Source: Paraburkholderia piptadeniae (lineage in GTDB: Bacteria; Pseudomonadota; Gammaproteobacteria; Burkholderiales; Burkholderiaceae). Taken from it: a stretch of DNA of 64,000 nucleotides. Below are positions 52,785 through 61,345 of the stretch, one piece after another. The notes beneath the pieces were generated by a model. The model ran no database searches and was not told where the DNA came from. It saw only the letters and a list, made by a program, of their open reading frames with translations. The stretch covers positions 1 through 64,000 of the forward strand of contig NZ_CYGY02000033.1 in NCBI RefSeq assembly GCF_900007165.1. Direction: 5' to 3'. A program made the position numbers and the translations under genes. The first letter of the stretch is position 1, and each line of letters opens with the position of its first letter.

Positions 52785-52961
52785 ATGCTGAAGTGGGCGT
52801 TGTTCTTCGCCGTGATTGCCGTGATCGCGGGACTGCTCGGCTTCACGGGCATTGCGGCGGGCGCGGCGGCCATCGCGAAGTTCCTGTTCGTGGTGTTCCT
52901 GATCCTGTGTGTCGTGTTTCTCGTGCTCGGCTTCATCGTCACGAAAAAGATGATCGATTAG
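52785..52961 (+). CDS. DUF1328 small membrane protein
   Basis: 58 residues, two hydrophobic helices joined by the family core GFTGIAAGAAAIAK. RBS GAGGGAGG precedes the ATG. It is the first of two tandem paralogues; members are often induced by envelope or osmotic stress. It lies divergent from the histidine kinase gene. Confidence 0.9.
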   Translation: MLKWALFFAVIAVIAGLLGFTGIAAGAAAIAKFLFVVFLILCVVFLVLGFIVTKKMID

Positions 52962-53057
52962 CGAAGCCCGGCCCGATTCAACGCAACAGCAAAGAGAAGC
53001 ACGCACCACTCGTCGGACCGCAATAACAACATCGCTTAAACAGGAAGGAGCGTCGTC

Positions 53058-53219
53058 ATGCTGCACTACGCACTCGTTTTCTTCGTGATCGCGATCATCG
53101 CCGCCATATTCGGCTTCACCGGCATTGCCGCCGGCGCCGCCGAAATCGCGAAGATTCTGTTCTACATCTTCTTGGTTGTGTTCGTCGTCACGCTGCTGCT
53201 TGGCGTGTTCCGAGCGTAG
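53058..53219 (+). CDS. Second DUF1328 small membrane protein
   Basis: 53 residues, begins MLHYALVFFVIAIIAAIFGF and contains the same GFTGIAAGAAEIAK core as its neighbour 97 bases upstream. RBS AGGAAGGAG precedes the ATG. It ends with a shorter tail (GVFRA). The tandem arrangement points to a duplication; the two can be told apart by Ala versus Glu before IAK. Confidence 0.88.
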   Translation: MLHYALVFFVIAIIAAIFGFTGIAAGAAEIAKILFYIFLVVFVVTLLLGVFRA

Positions 53220-53318
53220 CCCTGGCATCACTTCCCCAACGCGCACGGGCCGCTGCAGCGCATCGCAGACGTCGGCCCGGCGCGCATTTCCCACGATACC
53301 CGTACAAGGAGTCAGTCA

Positions 53319-53864
53319 ATGTCGAAGTCATCGAAAGGCGAGTTCGTGATGGACCTCCAGAAAATTCGCGAGCAGGCCCGCAAGGACATGGATGAAGGCC
53401 CCGTCACGCAAAGCTATGGCGCGGACCGCGAGACGGTGCTCAAGCTGCTGAACGGCGCGCTCGCGACGGAGTTGATCTGCACGCTGCGCTACAAGCGTCA
53501 CTATTTCATGGCGAAGGGCATCAATTCGGAAGCCGTCGCGCAGGAGTTCCTGGAGCATGCGACGCAAGAGCAGGAGCATGCCGACCAGCTCGCCGCGCGC
53601 ATCGTGCAACTGGGCGGCGAACCCGATTTCGCGCCCGACAGCCTGACGGCGCGCTCGCACTCCGAATACAAGGAAGGCACGGACCTGACCGACATGATCC
53701 GCGAGAACCTGGTCGCGGAACGCATCGCGATCGATACGTATCGCGAGATCGTCCGCTACCTCGGCGACGGCGATGTCACGACGCGCCGAATCTTCGAGGA
53801 GATTCTCTCCGTCGAGGAAGAGCACGCGGACGACATGGTCGATCTGCTGGCGGGCCGCGGGTAG
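53319..53864 (+). CDS. Ferritin-like/bacterioferritin-family protein
   Basis: 181 residues, four-helix bundle. Likely di-iron ligands are in LATELICTLRYKRHYF, EHATQEQEHAD, ENLVAERIAIDTY and ILSVEEEHADDM, the usual E/ExxH spacing. It may store iron or consume peroxide in the cytoplasm. The first ten residues (MSKSSKGEFV) could be skipped if the ATG at 53349 is used, but the first ATG follows AAGGAG. It lies between the DUF1328 pair and the response regulator. Confidence 0.88.
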   Translation: MSKSSKGEFVMDLQKIREQARKDMDEGPVTQSYGADRETVLKLLNGALATELICTLRYKRHYFMAKGINSEAVAQEFLEHATQEQEHADQLAARIVQLGGEPDFAPDSLTARSHSEYKEGTDLTDMIRENLVAERIAIDTYREIVRYLGDGDVTTRRIFEEILSVEEEHADDMVDLLAGRG

Positions 53865-53973
53865 CGCGAGCGCATCGCGCGCACGCGGCTCGTGCCCTTG
53901 CGCCGTGTTCCCGTGTGTCGCGCTGCATGGACATCTACGTGGGCAACCGCGTGCATAGCTGGATGGACAGCGA

Positions 53974-54609
53974 ATGATGATTCGAGTGTTGATAGCCGAC
54001 GATCACGCGATCGTCAGAGGCGGGTTCAGACAGTTCGTCGCCGACGAGCCGGACATGTGCGTCGCAGCGGAAGCGTCGACGGGCGACGAGACGATTCGCC
54101 TCGTGCGCGAGCAGCCGTTCGACGTCGTGCTGCTCGATATCGCGATGCCCGACAAGAATGGCATCGACACGTTGCGCGTGATCCGCCAGGTGCGCCCGGA
54201 GCAGGGCGTGCTGATCCTTTCAGGCTATCCCGAGAGCCTGTACGCGATCAACCTGTTGCGCGCGGGCGCGAACGGCTATCTGAACAAGGACTGCGAGCCC
54301 GACGAGATCGTGCGCGCGATACGTTCGGTGGCGCGTGGGCACCGCTATCTGTCGGAGGCCATTGCCGATACGCTCGCGAACAGTCTCGACCGGCCCGCCG
54401 CCGCGCATCCGCACGAACTGCTGTCCGAGCGCGAGTTCCAGATTTTCTGCAAGCTCGCGTCCGGGCGGATTCCGACCGATATCGCCGAAGAGTTGAACCT
54501 GTCCGTGAAGACGGTCAGCACGTATCGCGCGCGCGTGCTCGACAAGATGCACATGACGAATAACGCGGACATGACCTACTACGCGATCAAGAACGGACTG
54601 ATCGAATGA
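53974..54609 (+). CDS. NarL/FixJ-family response regulator
   Basis: 211 residues. The receiver domain (about 1-120) has acidic pair D9-D10 and phosphoacceptor D55 in VVLLDIAMP, with K near 105 in GYLNKD. A LuxR-type helix-turn-helix follows (about 145-205, LSEREFQIFCKLASG and NLSVKTVSTYRARVLDKM). It is the probable partner of the HisKA_3 kinase at 51108-52586, although the two are on opposite strands. Either of two adjacent ATGs may start it. Confidence 0.93.
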   Translation: MMIRVLIADDHAIVRGGFRQFVADEPDMCVAAEASTGDETIRLVREQPFDVVLLDIAMPDKNGIDTLRVIRQVRPEQGVLILSGYPESLYAINLLRAGANGYLNKDCEPDEIVRAIRSVARGHRYLSEAIADTLANSLDRPAAAHPHELLSEREFQIFCKLASGRIPTDIAEELNLSVKTVSTYRARVLDKMHMTNNADMTYYAIKNGLIE

Positions 54610-54643
54610 AGCCGCGATGAACTGAGAGCATGGAACGCCACCG

Positions 54644-55075
54644 ATGAACGCCGACTCCGCCACTGCACACAACGAATCCGGCCACGCGCCGCTGCGTGTG
54701 CTGCTGATCGAGGATTCGCCGCTGATTCGCCGCAGCATCGTCGAGGCGATCGACGCGTCGGGCGTGATGCAGGTGGCCGCGCAGGCCGAGTCCGCCGACG
54801 AGGCGATTGCGCTGCTGGACGGCGAAGCGTTCGACGCCGTGCTCGTCGATCTGCAACTGAAGGGCGGATCGAGCGTGCCCGTGCTCGCGTACATGCAGAA
54901 GGAAGGGCTGATCGACTCGACTTTCGCCGCCGTGCTGACCAATCATGCGCTGCCTGCCTATCGCGAGCGATGCGAGCAATACGGCGTGCGGCACTTCTAC
55001 GACAAGTCGTTCGAATTCGATCGCGTGATTGACGCGCTGCACGAGTATGCGCAGGCGCGTCTCGATGAGCGCTAG
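54644..55075 (+). CDS. Stand-alone response-regulator receiver protein
   Basis: 143 residues, a single receiver domain with no output domain. RVLLIEDSPLIRRSI starts the fold, the phosphoacceptor Asp is in FDAVLVDLQLKGG, and the Lys is in HFYDKSFEFD. It follows the NarL-type regulator by 34 bases and may act as a phosphate sink or a shuttle for the same kinase; this is inference. Confidence 0.9.
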   Translation: MNADSATAHNESGHAPLRVLLIEDSPLIRRSIVEAIDASGVMQVAAQAESADEAIALLDGEAFDAVLVDLQLKGGSSVPVLAYMQKEGLIDSTFAAVLTNHALPAYRERCEQYGVRHFYDKSFEFDRVIDALHEYAQARLDER

Positions 55076-55144
55076 CGTGACGCTGCTTCCGCAGTGGCTG
55101 CTGGCGACAAACGATAACGGAACGCTAGCCGGCGACAGCAGAGT

Positions 55145-56359
55145 TCACTCGGCCGTGCCGGAAGCCGCCATCGACTCGGGGCGGCCGCGCATGTGATTGA
55201 ACCCGGCAGCGGCCGTGAACAGCAAGCCGGCGATGCTCACGCCGACCCATCCGAACAGCGGCCACACGAACGCGCCGACCGCCGACCCCGCCGCGCCGCC
55301 GATGAAATAGCAGACCATGAACACCGTGTTGACGCGGCTGCGCGCTTCGGGCTTGAGCGCGTAGATGCGCGACTGGTTCGAGATCTGCGCGGCCTGCACG
55401 CCGATGTCGAGCACGATCACGCCGATCACGAGGCCGATGAGGCTCGTGCCCGACAGCGCGAACACGACGAACGAGATGGCCGCCAGCGCGATCGACAGCG
55501 AAACGATCGCGCGCGGCCCGCGCCGGTCGGCGAACTTGCCCGCGAGCGGCGCGGCCATCGCGCCCGCCGCGCCGACGATCCCGAAGAGCCCCGCTGCTTG
55601 CGGCCCGTAGTGAAACGGCGCGCCCGCCAGCAGCAGCGCCAGCGTCGACCAGAAGAGGCTGAACGCGGCGAAAAGCGCCGCGCCCGTCAGCGACGCTTCA
55701 CGCAGGCCGCGCAACTCGATGACGAGATGCCACATCGAGCCGATCAGCTTGCCGTATGCAAGCGTCGAGGTTGGCTTGCTGTGTGGCAGCTTCGAGATGA
55801 TGACGGCCGCGAGCGCGATCAGCGCGATGATCGACGCGCCGAAGACCGCGCGCCAGCCGAAGTACTGGCCGACGAAACCGGCTGCCGTGCGCGCGAGCAG
55901 AATGCCGAGCAGCAGGCCGCTCATCACCGTGCCGACGGCCTGGCCGCGGCCCGAGGGCGGCGCGAGCTCGGCGGAAAACGGCACCGCTTGCTGCGCGATC
56001 GTTGCAAGCACGCCGATCGCGAGGCTTGCGAACACGAGCACGACGAGATTCGGCGCGGCGGCCGCGAACAGCAACGCGATGCACATGCCCGCGATCTGCA
56101 GCAGGATCAGCCTGCGTCGATCGAAGCGGTCGCCGAGCGGCGCGAGCAGCAGCATGCCTGCGGCGTAGCCGAGTTGCGTCATCGACGGCACCACGCCGAT
56201 CCACGCTGCGCTCTGCGGAAACGACTTGCGGAAGTCGTCGAGCAGCGGCTGGTTGTAGTAGATGTTCGCGACGGAGACGCCCGCGATCGTCGCAAGCAGC
56301 AGCAAAAGGCCGTGCAGCGAGCGTTCGGACGTGACGGTGTCGGAGGAGGATGTGGACAT
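55145..56359 (-). CDS. Major facilitator superfamily transporter
   Basis: 404 residues with 12 membrane helices. ANIYYNQPLLDDFRKSF in the first loop and the loop 2-3 motif LGDRFDRRRLIL are typical of the MFS drug/sugar-efflux branch, followed by the helix 5 region with FSAELAPPSGRGQAVG. Substrate is unknown. The ATG at 56359 was chosen because the membrane region starts about 15 residues later. It lies 107 bases after the phosphoesterase gene on the same strand. Confidence 0.9.
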   Translation of the reverse strand: MSTSSSDTVTSERSLHGLLLLLATIAGVSVANIYYNQPLLDDFRKSFPQSAAWIGVVPSMTQLGYAAGMLLLAPLGDRFDRRRLILLQIAGMCIALLFAAAAPNLVVLVFASLAIGVLATIAQQAVPFSAELAPPSGRGQAVGTVMSGLLLGILLARTAAGFVGQYFGWRAVFGASIIALIALAAVIISKLPHSKPTSTLAYGKLIGSMWHLVIELRGLREASLTGAALFAAFSLFWSTLALLLAGAPFHYGPQAAGLFGIVGAAGAMAAPLAGKFADRRGPRAIVSLSIALAAISFVVFALSGTSLIGLVIGVIVLDIGVQAAQISNQSRIYALKPEARSRVNTVFMVCYFIGGAAGSAVGAFVWPLFGWVGVSIAGLLFTAAAGFNHMRGRPESMAASGTAE

Positions 56360-56466
56360 GTTGCGGCGGCCGGCAAGCCGCCGGCGCAAGAGAGAGTCGA
56401 GCGTGCCGATCATACCGGAGCGGGGCGGAATTTGCTGGAGGCGTTCCGCCCGCGAACGCACGCCCC

Positions 56467-57306
56467 TCAATCGATCAACGTCCCTTCCGGCTCATAAAAC
56501 GGATACGGCCCATCTGCCGCATCGACATACGCATGATGCGTGATCAGTCCGTTCACGCTGTCATAGCGGTGCAGCGCGAACGCAGGCGGCTCCATCATGA
56601 ACGCCGACGGCGCGTCGTCGCGCAGATCGAGCGCCACCTGGTGCGCGGGCGCGGGCACGGCTGAAGCGATCGTGCCGCCGAAGCGCACGAACATCGGGCG
56701 ATGCACGTGTCCGCAGATCACGCGCTCGACGTTCGGATGACGCGCAACGAGTGCCGCGAACTTGTCCGCCGATGTCGGCTCGAGCCGCAGCGCGTCCATA
56801 TGGCCGATGCCCGTCACGAACGGCGGATGATGCAGCGCGACGATCACGGGCTTGCCGCGTGCCGCGTCGAGCTGTTCTTCGAGCCACGCGAGGCGCACGT
56901 CGCACAGTAGCCCCGCGCTTTCGCCCGGCACCATCGAGTCGAGCGCGATCAGGCGCAGCGGACCGCGCTTGGGGCCGATATCGACGGCGTATTGCACGAA
57001 CTCGCCGCCCGTCCGCAATTCTTCGCGTTCGCTGAACGCGTCGCGCAGCGCCTCGCGGTCATCGTGGTTGCCGACCAGCAGGTAATACGGAATCTCGAGC
57101 GTCGCAAGCAGCGACTTCAGATGCGCGTACTGTTCAGGTTCGCCCTGGTCGACGAGATCGCCCGTCATCACGACGGCGTCGGGACGCGGATCGAGCGCGT
57201 TCAGGCGCTCGATGCAGCGTGCCAGATACGCGGCCGTGTCGACGCGCCGGTAGGCGAGCGCGCCGGGGCGTTTGATGTGCAGATCGCTGATCTGGGCTAG
57301 CAGCAT
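56467..57306 (-). CDS. Calcineurin-like metallophosphodiesterase (CpdA/GpdQ type)
   Basis: 279 residues. All five metal motifs are present in order: SDLHI (Asp8, His10), MTGDLVDQG (about 48), VGNHDD (about 78), ALHHPPF (about 157) and CGHVHRP (about 195). Relatives hydrolyse cyclic AMP or glycerophosphodiesters. It follows an ABC importer by 64 bases, so a role in processing an imported phosphodiester or phosphonate is plausible but unproven. Confidence 0.9.
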   Translation of the reverse strand: MLLAQISDLHIKRPGALAYRRVDTAAYLARCIERLNALDPRPDAVVMTGDLVDQGEPEQYAHLKSLLATLEIPYYLLVGNHDDREALRDAFSEREELRTGGEFVQYAVDIGPKRGPLRLIALDSMVPGESAGLLCDVRLAWLEEQLDAARGKPVIVALHHPPFVTGIGHMDALRLEPTSADKFAALVARHPNVERVICGHVHRPMFVRFGGTIASAVPAPAHQVALDLRDDAPSAFMMEPPAFALHRYDSVNGLITHHAYVDAADGPYPFYEPEGTLID

Positions 57307-57370
57307 GAGTCATCCTCGGCAACGGTATTCAGTAGCGGCGCGCGTGGGGTTGCGCGTCGAGCAGGCATGT

Positions 57371-58432
57371 TCACGATAGCGCAATCAGCGCCTCCTGCGC
57401 GATCGAAATGCCGACGCGCGTACCGCGTGCCAACTCAACGCGGCCCGGCACATCGACGATCAGCGCATCGGGTGCCGCATCGCGGATCGTCAGACGCGTG
57501 CGTTCGCCGAGAAACGCGGAAGCGTCGACGGTGCCGCGCAATTGCGCGCTCTGCGGATCGGCGAGCCACGCGTCTTCGGGGCGGAAGAACACTTCGTCGC
57601 CGTGGTTCGCGATCTGCGGCGCGCGCGTCGCGTGCATCGGCGGCAGCGGGATCATGCCGCCCGTCGTCGCGAGCATGCCGTCGCGCGCTTCGCCCGACAC
57701 GCGGTTGATCGTGCCGACAAACTGCGCGACGTTGCGGTTCGCGGGACGGTAGTAGATGTCGCGCGGCGTGCCGATCTGCTCGATGCGTCCCGCACTCATC
57801 ACGACGATGCGGTCGCCCAGTTCCATCGCTTCCGCCTGATCGTGCGTTACGTACACCGTCGTAATGCCGAGTTCGCGCAACAGCGCATTCATCTCGCTGC
57901 GCAGCGTGTCGCGCAGCCTTGCGTCGAGTGCCGTAAGAGGTTCGTCGAGCAGCAGCACGCGCGGCTGCGGCGCGAGCGCGCGCGCCAGCGCGACGCGCTG
58001 GCGCTGGCCGCCCGACAGCTGATCGATCGGCTTGTCCGCGTGATCGGTGAGACGCATCATCGCGAGCAGTTCGTCGACGCGCTGGCGCGCCACGTTCGCA
58101 TTGACGCGCTTGATCTTCAGACCATAGCCGATATTGCCGCGCACGGTCAGATTCGGAAAGAGCGCATAGCTCTGAAACACCATGCCGACCTGGCGCTTCT
58201 CGATGGGCAGCGCGGTCACGTCTTCATCGCCGAATGCGACACGGCCCCCTGCATCCGGCCGTTCGAGCCCTGCGATCATGCGCAGCGTCGTCGTCTTGCC
58301 GCAACCAGACGGGCCGAGCAGCACCAGCGTTTCGCCCGCGCCGATGGAGAGATCGAGCGGTTCGAGCACGCGCGTGCCGCGAAACGTCTTCGCGCAGCGT
58401 GTCAGCGTGATGGGAATGGAGTCGAGTTTCAT
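57371..58432 (-). CDS. ABC transporter ATP-binding protein (Fe3+/putrescine/phosphonate type)
   Basis: 353 residues. Walker A GPSGCGKTT (about 38), signature LSGGQRQRVALARALA (about 138), Walker B VLLLDEPLTALDA, the H-loop VTHDQAEAMEL, and a C-terminal TOBE domain (about 280-350). The ATG overlaps the stop of the preceding permease gene by four bases (ATGA). It is the motor of the importer encoded by the four-gene unit. Confidence 0.95.
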   Translation of the reverse strand: MKLDSIPITLTRCAKTFRGTRVLEPLDLSIGAGETLVLLGPSGCGKTTTLRMIAGLERPDAGGRVAFGDEDVTALPIEKRQVGMVFQSYALFPNLTVRGNIGYGLKIKRVNANVARQRVDELLAMMRLTDHADKPIDQLSGGQRQRVALARALAPQPRVLLLDEPLTALDARLRDTLRSEMNALLRELGITTVYVTHDQAEAMELGDRIVVMSAGRIEQIGTPRDIYYRPANRNVAQFVGTINRVSGEARDGMLATTGGMIPLPPMHATRAPQIANHGDEVFFRPEDAWLADPQSAQLRGTVDASAFLGERTRLTIRDAAPDALIVDVPGRVELARGTRVGISIAQEALIALS

Positions 58433-59376
58433 GGCTGGTCCGGTGCGCCCGCTTGCGTATCGGTGACGCTCGCGTTTTTCTGCTTCGCCTTCTGCCTGAT
58501 GCTGCGTTGGCCCGTCGCATCGACGCCGAGCCATTGCATCGCGACGAGCAGCGGCATTGTCATGATGAAAAAGAGAATGGTGTACGCGCTGCCGATCTCG
58601 ATGCGCAGCGACGCATACGTATCGGCGAGGCCGACCGGCAGTGTTTTCGTTTCGGGCGTGTGCAGCATCCACGTGAGGTTGAATTCGCCGATCGACAGCG
58701 TGACGACGGCGAGCGCGCCCGCGACGATGCCGGGCCGCACGTTCGGCAGCACGATCGTCACGAAGCGCTGGAAGAAGCCGGCGCCGAGGCTCGCGGCGCC
58801 TTCTTCGAGCGTGCGCAATCCCGAGCCCGCGCACACGGCCGCGACGGCGCGCACCATGAACGGCAGCGTGAACACCACATGCCCGACGACGATGAACGCG
58901 ACGCTCGTGCGAAACATCGTGAATCCGCCATACACGACGAGCAGCGCCAGTGCCGACGCGAGACCGGGTAGTGCGATCGGCAGCACGAGAAATTCTTCGA
59001 TGATGCGCGAGAGGCGCGTCTCGCTGCGCGCGAGCACGTAGCCTGCGGGCACGCCCGTCAGCAGCGTGATGACGAGCGTCGCGAGCGCGACTTCGAGCGA
59101 CAGGAACACGGACGCGTGATACTGCGTCCACACTTCGCCGAGCCAGCGCAGCGTGAGGCCGCTCGCGATGCCCTGAAAGTAGTTGACCGTGAGCCCCGCG
59201 AGTATCGACATCACGACGGGCACGATCAGGAACGCGCACAAGAGCAGCGTTACGAGCCATTGGCCCGCCGCGAGCCATGCGCGCAGCGAGGGCAGGGCGA
59301 GCGCGCGCCTGCGGCTTGCAGGCGGCGTGTCGGTAGCGTGGGCAACGGTGTTCATGCGAGTGTCTTCATCGGACAT
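58429..59376 (-). CDS. ABC transporter permease 2
   Basis: 315 residues with six membrane helices. The EAA loop is EEGAASLGAGFFQRFVTIVLPNV, and it belongs to the CysTW/PotC-like branch. The start is either ATG 59376 or ATG 59355; the first is nearer the upstream gene. It overlaps the ATPase gene. Confidence 0.92.
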   Translation of the reverse strand: MSDEDTRMNTVAHATDTPPASRRRALALPSLRAWLAAGQWLVTLLLCAFLIVPVVMSILAGLTVNYFQGIASGLTLRWLGEVWTQYHASVFLSLEVALATLVITLLTGVPAGYVLARSETRLSRIIEEFLVLPIALPGLASALALLVVYGGFTMFRTSVAFIVVGHVVFTLPFMVRAVAAVCAGSGLRTLEEGAASLGAGFFQRFVTIVLPNVRPGIVAGALAVVTLSIGEFNLTWMLHTPETKTLPVGLADTYASLRIEIGSAYTILFFIMTMPLLVAMQWLGVDATGQRSIRQKAKQKNASVTDTQAGAPDQP

Positions 59377-59385
59377 CAAAGAGGA

Positions 59386-60210
59386 TCAGGCCGTTGCCGC
59401 AACGGCCGAGCCGCTGACGCTGCGCGCCGCATACAGCACGACCCACGTGACGATGCCGAGCACGATCGACAGACCCGCCGCCGTCACCATGTTCGCGTTC
59501 AGCGTGAACTCGGTGTAGATGGTCATCGGCAGCACGTCGATGTCGGTGGCGAGCGTGAATGCCGTGCCGAACGCGCCCATCGCCGTCGCGAAGCACACGG
59601 CGCCCGCCGAGATCAGCCCCGGCGACAGCGCGGGCAGCACGATGTCGCGCATGATCCGCCACGGCGACGCGCCGAGCGAGCGCGCGGCCTCTTCGAGCGA
59701 CGCATCGAGCTTCGTCGCCGATGCCATCACCGTCACGATCACGCGCGGAATCGAAAAGTACAGATAGCCGAGAAAGAGCCCCGTCATCGAATACGCGAAC
59801 ACCCACTTGTCGCCAGTGAGCTTCAGCGACAGCGCGCCGATCAGGCCCTGGCGGCCCGCCAGCATGATCACCATGAAGCCGACGACGACACCGGGGAACG
59901 CAAGCGGAAACGTCAGCAGCGCGAGCAGCACGCGCTTGGCCGGAAACTCGCGGCGCGCGAGCAGAAGGCCCGAGATTACCGATAGCGCGAGCGTCGTCGC
60001 CGTCACGGCAGCCGACAGGACGACCGTCGCGAACAGGCTCTTCATGTAGCGCGCGTTCGCGAGCATCGCGCCGTAGGTCTTCAGCAGATGACCGTCGGCG
60101 CTCACCTGCACGAGCGCCGTCATCGGCAGCAGCCAGAACGCGATGAACACCGCGAGCGCCGGCGCGATCAACGCGATGCGCCAGCGCAGCGGGAACGTGA
60201 TGTCGTTCAA
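59386..60210 (-). CDS. ABC transporter permease 1
   Basis: 274 residues with six membrane helices; the EAA loop is EEAARSLGASPWRIMRDIVLPAL. It probably starts at a TTG (60210) that overlaps the stop of the binding-protein gene (TTGA), a coupled start; the protein then begins MNDITFPLRWRIALIAPAL. The frame is open far upstream but runs through the binding-protein gene in another frame. Confidence 0.88.
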   Translation of the reverse strand: MNDITFPLRWRIALIAPALAVFIAFWLLPMTALVQVSADGHLLKTYGAMLANARYMKSLFATVVLSAAVTATTLALSVISGLLLARREFPAKRVLLALLTFPLAFPGVVVGFMVIMLAGRQGLIGALSLKLTGDKWVFAYSMTGLFLGYLYFSIPRVIVTVMASATKLDASLEEAARSLGASPWRIMRDIVLPALSPGLISAGAVCFATAMGAFGTAFTLATDIDVLPMTIYTEFTLNANMVTAAGLSIVLGIVTWVVLYAARSVSGSAVAATA

Positions 60211-61271
60211 TGCATCACGTGCAGATACTGCTCGCCGAACGCCTGCTGCTTCTCGGCCATCTTCGCGAAGTCGACGGCACGCGCGCGCGCATAGTCGCTC
60301 GCGGGCAGGAACTTCGCGGCGGCGTCGGCGCTCATCGCGTTCGCGCGCACAGGGCGCAGATACGCGCTCGCCCACAGCTTCTGGCCTTCGTCCGACAGCA
60401 CGAAGTCGAGCACCTTCTTGCCGTTCGCATCGTGCGGCGCGCCCTTCACGAGGCTCATCACATACGGCACTTCGATCGTGCCTTCCTTCGGAATCACGAA
60501 CTCGACGTTCGCGTGATCCTTGTACTTCGCGCGATACGCGTCGAAGTCGTAGTCGAGCAGGATGGGGATTTCACCCGACAGCACGCGCGCGTAGGCCGTC
60601 TGCTTCGGCACGATCGGCTGGTTGGCCTTCAGCTTCGCGAACCAGTCGAGGCCCGGCCTGAAGTTGTCGAAGCTGCCGCCGAGCGCCTGATTCACGGCCA
60701 CGGCGCCCGCATAGCCGACGAACGCGCTCGACGGATCGAGGTAGCCGATCATCCCCTTGTACTCGGGCTTGAGCAGGTCGGCCCACGAGCGCGGCACAGG
60801 CTTGCCTTCGAGCGCGTCCTTGTTGACGAAGAAGCCGAGCGTGCCCGAATGGATCGCGAACCAGTAGCCTTGCGGGTCCTTCAGGTTCGCCGGGATGTCG
60901 TTCCAGTGCGCGGGCTTGTACGGCGCGATCACGCCCTTGTCCTTCGCCTGGAACGCCGACGACACGCCCAGATACACGACGTCGGCCACGGGGCTCTTCT
61001 GTTCGGCCATCAACTGCGCAATTGCCTGGCCGGAGTTCTTGTTGTCGAACGGCACGTGGATGCCCGTCTTCTGCTGGATCGCCTTGATCTGGCTCGCCCA
61101 GTCGGCCCATTCGGGCGGGCAGTTGTAGCAGATCGCGGTTTCGTCGGCGTGCGCGACGGATGGCGTGGCCAGCGTCAGCACGAACGATGAGGTCAGCACG
61201 AACGACGATGCAGCCAGTGCGGCGCGCGCAACGCGCAACGCGGCAGTACCGATGGAGGAACGGCGGTTCAC
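60207..61271 (-). CDS. ABC transporter substrate-binding protein (2-aminoethylphosphonate/Fe3+-type)
   Basis: 354 residues. A long signal peptide (about 42 residues, ending VAHA) contains a tandem duplication SSFVLT-SSFVLT. The mature protein is a family 1/AfuA-like binder (FFVNKDALEGKPVPRSWADLL and ILLDYDFDAYRAKY are characteristic), and has two cysteines near its start (CYNCPPEW). It works in the periplasm. The GTG at 61271 follows GGGAGACC. The unit order LacI regulator, binder, two permeases, ATPase, phosphodiesterase suggests a phosphorus-containing ligand, but this is not shown. Confidence 0.88.
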   Translation of the reverse strand: MNRRSSIGTAALRVARAALAASSFVLTSSFVLTLATPSVAHADETAICYNCPPEWADWASQIKAIQQKTGIHVPFDNKNSGQAIAQLMAEQKSPVADVVYLGVSSAFQAKDKGVIAPYKPAHWNDIPANLKDPQGYWFAIHSGTLGFFVNKDALEGKPVPRSWADLLKPEYKGMIGYLDPSSAFVGYAGAVAVNQALGGSFDNFRPGLDWFAKLKANQPIVPKQTAYARVLSGEIPILLDYDFDAYRAKYKDHANVEFVIPKEGTIEVPYVMSLVKGAPHDANGKKVLDFVLSDEGQKLWASAYLRPVRANAMSADAAAKFLPASDYARARAVDFAKMAEKQQAFGEQYLHVMH

Positions 61272-61345
61272 GGCAGGTCTCCCGGAGGTGGAAAAGAAAT
61301 TGTTCTGAACGCGATGGTGCTTGCGGTGGTGCTCGTATCTGGGCG

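Noticed and set aside
55193..56497. 434-codon plus-strand frame opposite the MFS gene
   Set aside because: Charged, low-complexity mirror of membrane helices.
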